Source: Nitzschia sp. pyKryTriq1 (taxonomy: Eukaryota > Bacillariophyta > Bacillariophyceae > Bacillariales > Bacillariaceae). From it: DNA of 64,000 nucleotides. Below are positions 53,515-62,674 of the stretch, piece by piece. The notes beneath the pieces are model-generated. The model had not been told where the DNA came from. It saw only the letters and a list, made by a program, of their open reading frames with translations, and searched no databases. The stretch covers positions 1,623,001 through 1,687,000 of the forward strand of contig OY101122.1 of NCBI GenBank assembly GCA_956465555.1, written 5' to 3'. Both the position numbers and the translations under genes were made by a program. Within the stretch, counting starts at the first letter, position 1. Every line of letters starts with the position of its first letter.

Positions 53515-55911
53515 ACTGGCTTGAATGAAGCGTTTCTCGATCACGGCGACAGAACGACGAACTGAAATCCAATGGGAAGCCGTTAGGTCGCTTCCCTGGG
53601 AAGTTGGGAGCGCGCCTGGGAAATTATGTTTGAGGGCGAGATGCCAGCACAGATTGCTGCCACCATGCTGCCATGTTCACTGACGAGATTGAAGCAACCC
53701 AGAAGCACACCCTAACTGCCAACTGAGCATACAATCAGTTCCAAGCAACCACTTTACTACTTCCTACCTTCATTTGCAGAGGCGCGAGTTTTTTGGGGAG
53801 AGAATCCCTCCTTCGCTGCTGCTACACACCAGCACAAAACTGCAACAAGAAGTTCAAAATCAGTTCTGTGATTGCAGTCTGATCTCTCTACCGTTACCGA
53901 CACGCAAGACTTTAGCTTCATCTGCCGACACACAGATGGGGAGGTGGAAGTGCAGGCCCGAGACACGAGAGATAGATCGATGCGATCATGATTTTTCGCA
54001 GTCTCTGCTAGACTATTAGACTCTACGTGTTACTGACTGTACTGGTTCAACGACCTCTAGAGTGATGATACGAGCGATGATGACAGTAGGTGCATGTGGT
54101 AGGTGGGAGCGATTCATAGAAGATGCTATTCGTAGGCTACATGGTCTATTTTTAGATACATTTGTTGCACTTTTTTCGCTATTGTTTTATATTGCGTAAT
54201 GGACACTGGACACCCCCAACGAACGAAGGACAGACAAGAAGTCGAACGAACACAAACTTGACCCAAGCTTGACCCGATACCGAAGAGAGACGACCGATGA
54301 AGAATTATCATCATCATCATCATCTCATCCTAGCAAGGATGCCGTCAGGCTGTATGACCAAGGTATGACAGCGGGTTCTTCGCACCCCCAACGAAAGACG
54401 GACAGACCAAAAGTCGACCAGCAGAGCGCGCCAAGAATTGGCGATCACCTATCCGACCAACGAGAGACGACCGATGATCACACAAGATCACCAGAAGTCA
54501 ACCAGAGCGCGCCAAGAATTGGCAATCAGCTATCCGACCAACAAGAGACGACCGATGATCACACAAGATCATCGATCGAAGAAACATCCCTCCGACTTCG
54601 ACTTACTAGCAAGAATAGATTTGAAAACCCCGCCCACCATCCCTTACACCTTTGAACGAGGCAAGGTGATGTACCGAAGGGTAACCCAAAAGACAGAGAA
54701 CAGCTACGCAGTTCGAAGTTGAGTAGGGTCTTAGGCCAACGAATTTGAAATACTATACACTAATATTCATTGGTCTAGAATGTCCGAGAGAGTTGAGGGC
54801 TGGTTGGTGCGTTATCTCTAACGTGATATGAAAATTATGAATTATTTTACTGGTGTTTTCGTCTATTCTCAAACCTTGGTAAACAGAGAGGAGAACCCAA
54901 CGGCCGGTATGTACCAGTACACGTACTGCACGGACAAAACGATCAAATTTTGCCTGATCGTGGTGCGTGGTGGGCGTGCGGACCGCATTTTGGGGCCCCT
55001 CCCCCAAAGCTAGCCGCGCTTTTTGTCGCACTCCCGTGCGGGGGGGGCGCGGTAACAACTGGCTAAGCTACGAATACACCACTGCCTGTTTTCACTGAAG
55101 ATTGTCATGATCATCGTCTATCACAGACTACTCAAGTAGATCTCCAACCTAAACTAACCTATTGAAGAGATCTCCCGCCTTCTTTGAGAGCGAGACCAGT
55201 TCTGTCAAGAAAGCTCCTCACCAGCAGGAAGAAGTACGGTTCGTACTACTACCAGTAAACGTAGAGTACTACCGGTACTCAGTACCGGTACAGTAGTAGT
55301 AGTGCGGGTAGGTGAATAGTACTACCGGTACCTTTACTCGGGTGCTGACGGTATCAATCATTCTGGCAAGTCCGATCTCTACCACTGTACCGATACCGGT
55401 AGAGACCAGTCAACAGAAGAGCGGATGCTGGTGTAGAGAGGCCATAAGTCCGATCCCAATAATTCAAACAAAAATAATGCAAAAATTTGGCGACGTGCGC
55501 GGAAATTTCACGAGTCTCAACGCACCAATGCTGACACCATACTCACCGCAGCCAAACATGAAATTTGCTAACGTTAGATGTATAAAAAGTGGAATCCAAG
55601 ACAGGATTTGTAGTAATGGTAGACAAAGAGATGGTTTACAAGGTTATCACTATGTAGAATACTTGCAAAGCATGGTTGCGACCGTGGGCCACTGGTAAGG
55701 TCCAATACCAGCGGACGATGATTCACAGTTCGAGGCGACAGCCTCATTCTTCGTAGTTGTAGCACAGGTGATATTATTGATAGTAACGAGGATTTGGTAT
55801 ATTGCTTACCAAAGAAAGGAAGTTAGAAACATTTAGCAGCAAACTGCTCCAGGTTGTGAGAAATTTGCTGGGGGTTGGTTGTACCCTTTGAGGGAAGGCA
55901 TCTCGGCTCTT
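53515..55911. other. Gene-poor 2.4 kb with dispersed repeat and GTAC patch
   Basis: It holds the 54381-54611 dispersed repeat (separate entry), a related diverged segment at about 54207-54310, an A/T-rich stretch, a poly-G run near 55038-55046 and a GTAC-rich patch at about 55236-55405 (ACCGGTACTCAGTACCGG). Frames at 54269-54655 and 55312-55698 are not called as genes. Confidence 0.45.
54381..54611. repeat. Dispersed repeat, copy A, with an internal 81-bp tandem duplication
   Basis: The sequence starts CGCACCCCCAACGAAAGACGG and ends CGACTTACTAGC. An 81-bp unit (AGCGCGCCAAGAATTGG at 54424 and again at 54505) is present twice. An inverted relative lies at 59290-59435 with one unit. Unit length is a multiple of three, so frames stay open, but I see no known protein. 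Confidence 0.85.
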
Positions 55912-57522
55912 TTACTTCGTATGAAGTTGAAGAGCAACCTCAACCAAGGTGGGAAGATTGGGTCCGGGACCATCTCCTTCCACAAAGTTGTGGATAGTCT
56001 TGGAAGGCGTTACTACCGTCGGAAGAGTCTTGGACTTCTTCATGGCTGGTAGCCGCGTTGCAAAAGTTGCAAGACCGGACGCCCGCTTGGGTTGAGGCGT
56101 GAGGACTGGCTTCGCTTGACCACTGCTGAAGTTGTCAGGGATTGACAGAATGACCGGTCGGTCTTCATTATCGCTATCTTCGAACGAAGATGGAGAAGAC
56201 GAGTCTCTTGGGGTAATAACAGCGACCCCAGAGACACGTTCCTCGGAAAACTTGCGTTTGGGGGTACAGGAGGGTGCCGGTGCCTCCTCTTCAAGAGGGC
56301 TCTCCCGCCCTTCAGAATTGGAGTCATCGACTTCGACGACAGAAGCCTCTTCAGGAGCTTCTTGCGAAACTTCCTCTTCGGCTTCCTTCTCCAGTTCTTC
56401 TTGTTCTTCTGCAGGGTCTTGATTCTTGAGGAGCGCTTCAACAGTGGAGCGAACCACCAACCTGCTTGACTTCTCGATCATCGAGGCAAGAATGTCAGTA
56501 TTGAGATCAATCACAACATCCGCCAGATGCTCGCGCCCGTCTTCAAAGCTGAGGAAGGTTCCCTTCATGGTTCCAGGAACCTGTAGGTTGATCGACGCAT
56601 GCCCCACAGCCGGTGCGTGGATGTTCAAGTCACAGTCAAAGGAGAGAAGGTGCGTCACGGTATACTCATACTCCGTCTCTTCGAGACCTGAATCCTCCGG
56701 TTGTTCCTCATCAAAGGTGCGCTGTCTCTTGACCGGTGGCTCTTCTTCACCGTCTTGAGACAATGGTACACGCTGCGGTAGTACGTTGAACACGTTGCAG
56801 GCTTCAATGACTTTGATCTCCTTGCCAATCTCACGCAGGCGCACTATAAGCATGGCTTCCGAAGACTCGCACAACGAGTGGATATTCTCCTCAGTGGCAA
56901 TCCCCTGGGCCTTGAGCTCCTTCTCTTTATCAACGAGGATAGACGACAACGAATCAACCCATGATTGAATCCTCCACTGGATTGCCTTCTCGTATGATTG
57001 CATGATGTTGCGCGCCATCGCTTCCGAAGACAATCTTAACGCATCCGGATCATCTACTTTGAGGACACGTCCGAGCATCGCCGCTGGCTCACTCTCCGCG
57101 GTAGTCTCCGAAGAGTTCGAAAATGAAGATGGAAAGTGAGGGGTTTGGACTTCGGCCTCTTGAGAGCGGTTCTCAAGAGACAGGGAAGGGCACGAAAATC
57201 TGAAGGAGTCTCGATGGCGAGAGCTCAGGCTGTTGCATGAAGAGGCGTCACTCGGAGGCGTGATTCGACCCGATTCGACAGTGATATTGGCGGGAGGTAT
57301 ACAGGAGAGACTCATGAGAAGTCTGGCTTCATTGCGAACGTCCTTTTCCTCGGCAATGCCGGGATCATTGTTGCTAGACACTGAATACAGCCGATGCGCA
57401 AAACCCATCAATGCTAGCTGTTCTGAGCTGCTACTGGAAGTCAAACTACCCTCTGATATCGTCCGGGCTTGCGTGTCCCATGCTAATGACTGCGGGATGC
57501 TTGTAACGTCCTCAGCCTCCAT
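55912..57522 (-). CDS. Acidic nuclear-type protein of unknown function
   Basis: I chose the ATG at 57522 (MEAEDVTSIPQSLAWDTQAR), since the 40 codons before it look like leader. The product has 536 residues. A Ser-rich N-terminus is followed by a helical region near 175-270 (YEKAIQWRIQSWVDSLSSI, ANVFNVLP-like end). Next is PPVKRQRTF, a plausible nuclear localisation signal, then a compact beta-rich segment near 295-375 (TVTHLLSFDCDLNIHAPAVG, GTFLSFEDGREHLADVVIDL). The tail has a Glu-rich stretch and a basic end with KRKFSE and KKSKT. I recognise no family. Codon-level continuity over 1.6 kb and domain-like conservation of composition support a real gene. Confidence 0.75.
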   Translation of the reverse strand: MEAEDVTSIPQSLAWDTQARTISEGSLTSSSSSEQLALMGFAHRLYSVSSNNDPGIAEEKDVRNEARLLMSLSCIPPANITVESGRITPPSDASSCNSLSSRHRDSFRFSCPSLSLENRSQEAEVQTPHFPSSFSNSSETTAESEPAAMLGRVLKVDDPDALRLSSEAMARNIMQSYEKAIQWRIQSWVDSLSSILVDKEKELKAQGIATEENIHSLCESSEAMLIVRLREIGKEIKVIEACNVFNVLPQRVPLSQDGEEEPPVKRQRTFDEEQPEDSGLEETEYEYTVTHLLSFDCDLNIHAPAVGHASINLQVPGTMKGTFLSFEDGREHLADVVIDLNTDILASMIEKSSRLVVRSTVEALLKNQDPAEEQEELEKEAEEEVSQEAPEEASVVEVDDSNSEGRESPLEEEAPAPSCTPKRKFSEERVSGVAVITPRDSSSPSSFEDSDNEDRPVILSIPDNFSSGQAKPVLTPQPKRASGLATFATRLPAMKKSKTLPTVVTPSKTIHNFVEGDGPGPNLPTLVEVALQLHTK

Positions 57523-59562
57523 TGTTCGCGCCTTGGTTTGGGTATATTGATAGATGCAATGCGGTAGAAAACAGTTCGTTGTTTTGTGAAGCAAATGCAG
57601 CGTTCTCGGGGGCAGTTCGGCACAAACAATGCTGCGGAACAATCATTCCTTGACGTCTCGTAGCCGCGCTACCAGAATTTACGTATGGCACAACGCATCC
57701 TCGCCTTTGCCGTCCTACGACCATTCTACGGTGATATTGTACTGAGTATTGGACAAAAATTGGCTGGCCGCTGGTTGGTCAGAAGGCATCGCAAGAATTC
57801 TACTACTACGTAGTCGTGTACGCTGACGCAAGTGAAATTGCGTGCAGAAACAGAGGTGCGACATCAACGACATTCCGTTGGCAGATTCCGTTTATGGCTA
57901 CACAACAAAGAGGGCAATAATATACTTTCAGCTCTCGCCACTTAGCGTCATAAATAGCTAATAATTTCGATAGCGACGCAGTCCTTGCCCGGGACTTGTG
58001 ATATGCGTCTCATCTGATGTGTCGCATGGGCTATGTGACAGCCTATTCGATGTGTCTGAAGCGTTGTGCAACGGCAATTACATAGACGACGAAATTTTTT
58101 ACATCCGACTTATCTACAAGATCGGTTAGCGATCGGCACAATTTTCTTCAAGACTGCCAATGTTGTGAGTTCTTCATTCATAATAAAGCACAGTGGACCC
58201 CTCTGTCGTCTACGATAGTGATACCATATTATGTGTGATCGGGAGATGCGTGTTCGTTGGCCGGCGGCGGGGTCGTCGGTTCCTTGTTTCTCCGGAAGTT
58301 TGGCTGTTCTGGTCAGAGTTCTGATACTGGTAGTAAACACATCACTCTGGCACGAAGAATGCATTCTGATCGAGCCAACCTGCTTCATTCTCATCTCAAA
58401 TAATGCTTGCTGTTCTGTGTTTTCCAACTTGATAGGCCCTACTACCGGTACTGCAGTACAAATAATAACAAATAATGCCTCTTCTTCGCCTCGTCTTCTT
58501 CTCCGTCTGCTGACGGTACAATACCAGTAACCGGTACGAGTACCAGGTACTGTACAAGTAGCTTCTTCGCATGCATGCACTGAAATTAGTTTATTTGATG
58601 GTCGGTGCAAGTACTATTCTTCCGGTTCCTGAACTTCGCGAGAAGGACTTGCCGCGCACTTCGCTTTGTATGAATAGTCTACTTCGGTTTGTATGAATAG
58701 TCTACTGTGTAATTCGAAAATACTGTATGATATCAAAGGACAAGATTCAAGCAGCTTCCCACAATTCTTCTGAATAGTCTCACTCCACTACTCTAGCTGG
58801 AGAGTAGTGTCCTCTTTTGAATCCAAGGAAAAAGGAAAAGCAAGTCAGATGGAAAGAACAAACATTGCAAAGTGGTGCTGCCACCCACCACTTTCTGTGA
58901 TAGGCTTTGCAACTTCCTTGTTGCATTGGTGCTGCTTGGGTGGTGGAAAGTAGAGGAACTGTGAAAGCAGGCAGCAAGCCAGCACAACTATATGCCTCAA
59001 AAGAAGACGCCATGGTTCCGGCAGAAGATGAGAGCAGACAAATGAATGGCCCACCGTGCACCACGTAGTTACACTATATGTAGTGTACAACAGTAGAAAT
59101 GTGGTTTCTGCCCAAACCAAATGCAGTACTCTGTCAGTGCGAATATGTGAAAGTACACTACAAAGTGGTCTCAGCTTTCAAAATGACCATGAAGGGGTCG
59201 CCGACCCGATTTGAATGTTCACCGCTGTCATATCGCGGCCATGGTCAAAATCCAGTGTGGCGTGACTCTACTAGTAGTCACTCTACTATGCTAGTAACTC
59301 GAAGTCGGTGTGATGTTCGTTCGATCGATGATCTTGTGTGACCATCGGTCGTCTCTCGTCGGTCGGATAGGTGATCGCCAATTCGTGGCGCGCTCTGGTC
59401 GACTTCTGGTCTGTCCGTCTTTCGTTCGGGGTGCGAATCATCACCAACACGTGTCCATCGCAGCCATCAGTATTTTCTTCGAAGCCATCAAGCATCCGTT
59501 AGAGTTGTGAGATTATTCATATTTCATACTTCCGACCGAAAGAGCTTCTCTCTTCTTACATC
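57523..59562. other. Gene-poor 2.0 kb upstream of the second RluA-like gene
   Basis: Contains a two-copy 19-bp repeat (TTTGTATGAATAGTCTACT at 58665 and 58688), GTAC words at about 58440-58560, CTACTAGTAG near 59268-59277, and inverted copy B of the dispersed repeat (59290-59435). No gene is recognised; short frames near 58110-58610 and 58845-59120 have no features. Confidence 0.45.
59290..59435. repeat. Dispersed repeat, copy B, inverted
   Basis: The reverse complement starts CGCACCCCGAACGAAAGACGG, contains AGCGCGCCACGAATTGGCG and ends CGAGTTACTAGCA. It matches copy A at 54381-54611 with scattered differences and only one 81-bp unit. It lies about 130 bp before the second RluA-like gene. Confidence 0.85.
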
Positions 59563-60820
59563 ATGCGTTTCCAGCTTGCTACATCGATTATCGCTACTTG
59601 TCTACTCGTTGGAGACTCCTTCACCTCGTCGCAGTGCAAATGGGGCATCACGAGAAGTGCCATGTTCAGCACTACCAACCCTGACCATGCCACGGAAACC
59701 AAGCAGGCAACTCAGCAACGTGTCGAGAGTACCGACATCGAAATTGATATTGCGGATATCTTTCCTATGCCTGATACAAAGGACGAGATCCTTCCATTGA
59801 CTGCCGAAGAAATTAATACTCGGCGTGATCGACAACTGACACAGCTTCGGCAGAAGGATCAAACCTCCAAACAGTTGAGCACGGAGGTATGTTCTTTGAT
59901 TTTTTTGGAAGGATCGCGGGGGAAAACACGTTGAATTATTCCAATGTTCTTGATTAGAACGTCACATTCACAAAGTCAAATACAAGCACAAGTCTAATGC
60001 TTTTTTTTATTTTTTTCAGAATCTCCAGATTGTATTCCAAGATGAAGATATGGTCGTGGTCGACAAGCCATCGGGTGTTTTGACCGTTGCGGGAAAAGAA
60101 CCCAATCCAAACATTGCGCAAACAGTATTTGATTCCACCAAAGCTGACCTTCCCACGGCGGACCACATGGTCGTACATAGATTGGGAATGGATACATCGG
60201 GGCTACTGGTATTTGCGAAAAGCAAGGCTGCCGTTCGGGGTATGAACGGAGAATTTCGTGAGCGTAAAGTCAAACGACAATACGAGGCGCTTGTCATGGG
60301 TCATATTGCAAAGGATGAAGGTCTTATCAGTCTACCGATTATGAGGGATTATGAATTTCCCCCGTATGTTCGAATTTCGACCGACGATCATCAGCGGGCG
60401 CTACTGGATTTGGATCCTGAAGAAGTTGGGAAAAAGATTTTGGAAGGCCCAAAGGCAAGCATCACAAAATATCAAGTTGTTTCAAGAGAAGAGTTCCTTG
60501 GACACCCGGTTACGAGAGTGACTCTCACGAGTATTTCGGGTCGGTACCATCAACTGAATGTGCATATGGCTGCCTTTGGTCATCCGATTGTTGGCGACTC
60601 TGTTTATGGCTACAATGGTGAGGCTGTTTCGAATGGAGGGCTTACGGACGAAGAATTGAAAGAATTGGCACCCAACCCAAATAGAGCGGAAGAACGACTA
60701 CAAGCTGCTATTGCAGCAGCTGCAAAGGACATGCCACCCTGTGTCCACGCAAAATATCTTGGATTCCGGCACCCCATTTCGAAGAAATTCGTCGAGTTTA
60801 GCACCGAATCTCCATTTTAG
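59563..60820 (+). CDS. RluA-family pseudouridine synthase-like protein, copy 2 (HRLG variant)
   Basis: There are two exons, 59563-59886 and 60020-60820, encoding 374 residues; the 133-bp intron (GTATGT...TTCAG) is phase 0 and at the same site as in copy 1, just before NLQIVFQDEDMVVVDKPSGV. The signal-like N-terminus (MRFQLATSIIATCLLVGDSF) suggests plastid or secretory entry, with a possible ASAF-like SFTS. Motifs: VDKPSGVLTVAG, RYHQLNVHMAAFGHPIVGDSVYG, HAKYLGFRHP. The catalytic-loop motif reads VVHRLGMDTSGLLVFAK, again with Gly (residue 164) in place of the expected Asp. The spacing from the intron to this Gly is the same in both copies. It is convergent with the deaminase-CRM gene. Confidence 0.85.
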
Positions 60821-60976
60821 CTGGTGAGGATACTTGGGCGAGAATGACTGACTCGGAGAAAGGCTCCCAAATTGTTGCCGAACAACCATAAAACAACCAT
60901 AAATCCGAATGTTTCAAACTGGAAACAGGATGCTGGTTGGCACCAATTTCGCCACTATTTAAAATTATAATAACTT

Positions 60977-62209
60977 CTATTTATCCTCCTCCTCCTCAGT
61001 CGTTTCGCTGGCTTTGTCGTTGTTATCTTCACTTTTCGTCTGACCATTTACAGATTCCTCCTCATTCCGACCTTCTTCGACAAGGTCATTAAGGTCCAGG
61101 AAGGGCGGTATTCCCGGGCGATAAAGCAGTGATGTGTGTCCAACTGTTTGGGCAACATGAGCTCCAAGCTCGGAAGCGATCCTTTCAGCCAGTCGTTGGG
61201 CCATTTTCTTTTTCCCAACAGCTTTGTTGAGGCGCACATTGACCAGCTCCTTTTGCCATAATAGAAAATCCAATCTCTCCATCCACATTCCGTCCAGTTC
61301 CAACTCGTCCACTTCCGCTTCACTAGATGCGGATATTTTCCCAGTCCAAGTATATTCCGTAAGACCATCCTCCGCCTTCAATTTCCCAGCCATACGCCTC
61401 AGTGCTCGTCGCATTGCGCCCGTCACCCACGAATAGTCTGTTTCGTACGCCTTGGGTTCGATTCGTTTCACAAAGCTGTCGACCATATCGGCACAGGCTT
61501 GGCCAGCCATACCTTCCGCCAAGTCTACAGTGACCCCTGCTTCCTCCAATAATTTGACACCGCCCCCATCCACACGGGGGTTGGGGTCGCGAAATCCTAC
61601 CACTACTCGGTCCACTTTGGCCAAGACCAAAGCATTCGCGCACGGTGGTGTTTTCCCCGTATGACAACAGGGTTCTAAAGTCACATAAGCCGTGACAGGA
61701 AAAGAGGCCAAGCTGTCGCCAAATAATTCCTTTGGGCCGCCGTCTGAGGAGTATTTGTCAGCGAGGGCTCGGACCGAATCCAGAGACGATGCATCCTGAT
61801 CCACGACCGCCTTAGCGGCTTGCACGCCACTCGGAACGTGGCCAGCTGCTTCCAATAACGCAAAAACTTCAGCATGAGGGTAGCCAGCTCGAGGGTGAAA
61901 TCCTGATCCGATGACTTCATTTGTATCTTGTCGAACCAAAACACATCCTACAGCGGGGTTGGGGAAGGTTCTACCAAATCCATTCCTTGAATGATCGAGA
62001 GCTTGAGACAAAAATACTTCGTCCTCCGCGGAGATTGCAAACAGAGGTGATCGTGCGGAAGTGAAGCTTCTCGTGCCGAAGAATCTGCCGCTGCTAGCAA
62101 TATTTGAGGATTGACTTTGCAGCGTCGCTCCAAACGATTTCGCCTGCCGCAGCAACATCAGCGATGCTGTCATGAACATGAGGACCTTGGGAATCGGATC
62201 GACCACCAT
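60977..62209 (-). CDS. RibD-type pyrimidine deaminase fused to a CRM (YhbY)-like RNA-binding domain
   Basis: I chose the ATG at 62209 (MVVDPIPKVLMFMTASLML), a hydrophobic leader ending AKSFGATL, ASAFAP-like; the frame also has an ATG at 62308. The product has 410 residues. The deaminase part (about 62-242) has SRNGFGRTFPNPAVGCVLV, the zinc motif PHAEVFAL, LEPCCHTGKTPPC and VVVGFRDPNPRVDGGG. These are hallmarks of the RibD deaminase step of riboflavin synthesis (2,5-diaminopyrimidine deamination). The RibD reductase domain is absent. Instead residues about 261-367 follow the CRM/YhbY pattern: TGAMRRALRRMAGKLKAEDG, WQKELVNVRLNKAVGKKKMA, ASELGAHVAQTVGHTSLLYR. CRM domains bind RNA in ribosome assembly and plastid intron splicing. 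The tail is Glu-rich. It is divergent from the HCF101-type gene. Confidence 0.85.
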   Translation of the reverse strand: MVVDPIPKVLMFMTASLMLLRQAKSFGATLQSQSSNIASSGRFFGTRSFTSARSPLFAISAEDEVFLSQALDHSRNGFGRTFPNPAVGCVLVRQDTNEVIGSGFHPRAGYPHAEVFALLEAAGHVPSGVQAAKAVVDQDASSLDSVRALADKYSSDGGPKELFGDSLASFPVTAYVTLEPCCHTGKTPPCANALVLAKVDRVVVGFRDPNPRVDGGGVKLLEEAGVTVDLAEGMAGQACADMVDSFVKRIEPKAYETDYSWVTGAMRRALRRMAGKLKAEDGLTEYTWTGKISASSEAEVDELELDGMWMERLDFLLWQKELVNVRLNKAVGKKKMAQRLAERIASELGAHVAQTVGHTSLLYRPGIPPFLDLNDLVEEGRNEEESVNGQTKSEDNNDKASETTEEEEDK

Positions 62210-62674
62210 CGGATTCACTTGGAAAAAAGAGGGTGATGGGTGATGGTTGCTCTCGATGCGGGCGGATGGCGGATTGGATCGAAAAATAGTGAAATATGTG
62301 AAATCCATCTCACGAAGAATCTGAAATCATCATGATCTTTCATCTTCGCCTGCACTGCGTCCGTCGGCCTTTTCCCCCCCCTCGCCCCCCTCGACACCAA
62401 ACACTTGGAAGTTCGAAACAAACGACGGACAGACCCTTATAAAGAAAAGTAACATGTGACGTCAACAACCGATTTTCTGTCAAAAAAAGTTTTCGTATGG
62501 AAGTCTACCGGTACGTACTGGTAAACTCAAGGTACCAGGTAATGTACCGGTAGACTAAACGACTACCATAGTCTACTGTTCTTCAAGTTGGAAAATCTTG
62601 AGTGATGATGAAACATCGCATGATGAGAAGATGATGGTCAACACATACTCTCTCTGATTACCATTTAAAATATC
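62210..62674. other. Divergent intergenic region with GTAC/TAGTCTAC patch
   Basis: This 465-bp gap has GTAC words at about 62505-62545 (TACCGGTACGTACTGG, GGTACCAGGTAATG), then CGGTAGACTAAACGACTACC and TAGTCTACTG near 62547-62578. A C-rich run lies near 62376-62390. No gene is seen. Confidence 0.55.

Noticed and set aside
54269-54722. Two overlapping repeat-containing frames of 94-128 codons
   Set aside because: The 81-bp repeat unit is a multiple of three and keeps several frames open; no family and no start context. Treated as a repeat.
55312-55698. 128-codon plus-strand frame with a hydrophobic start
   Set aside because: It begins inside a GTAC patch and has no recognisable domain.
59286-59495. 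69-codon minus-strand frame sharing peptide text with the 54-kb frames
   Set aside because: The shared text follows from the inverted dispersed repeat, not from a conserved gene.
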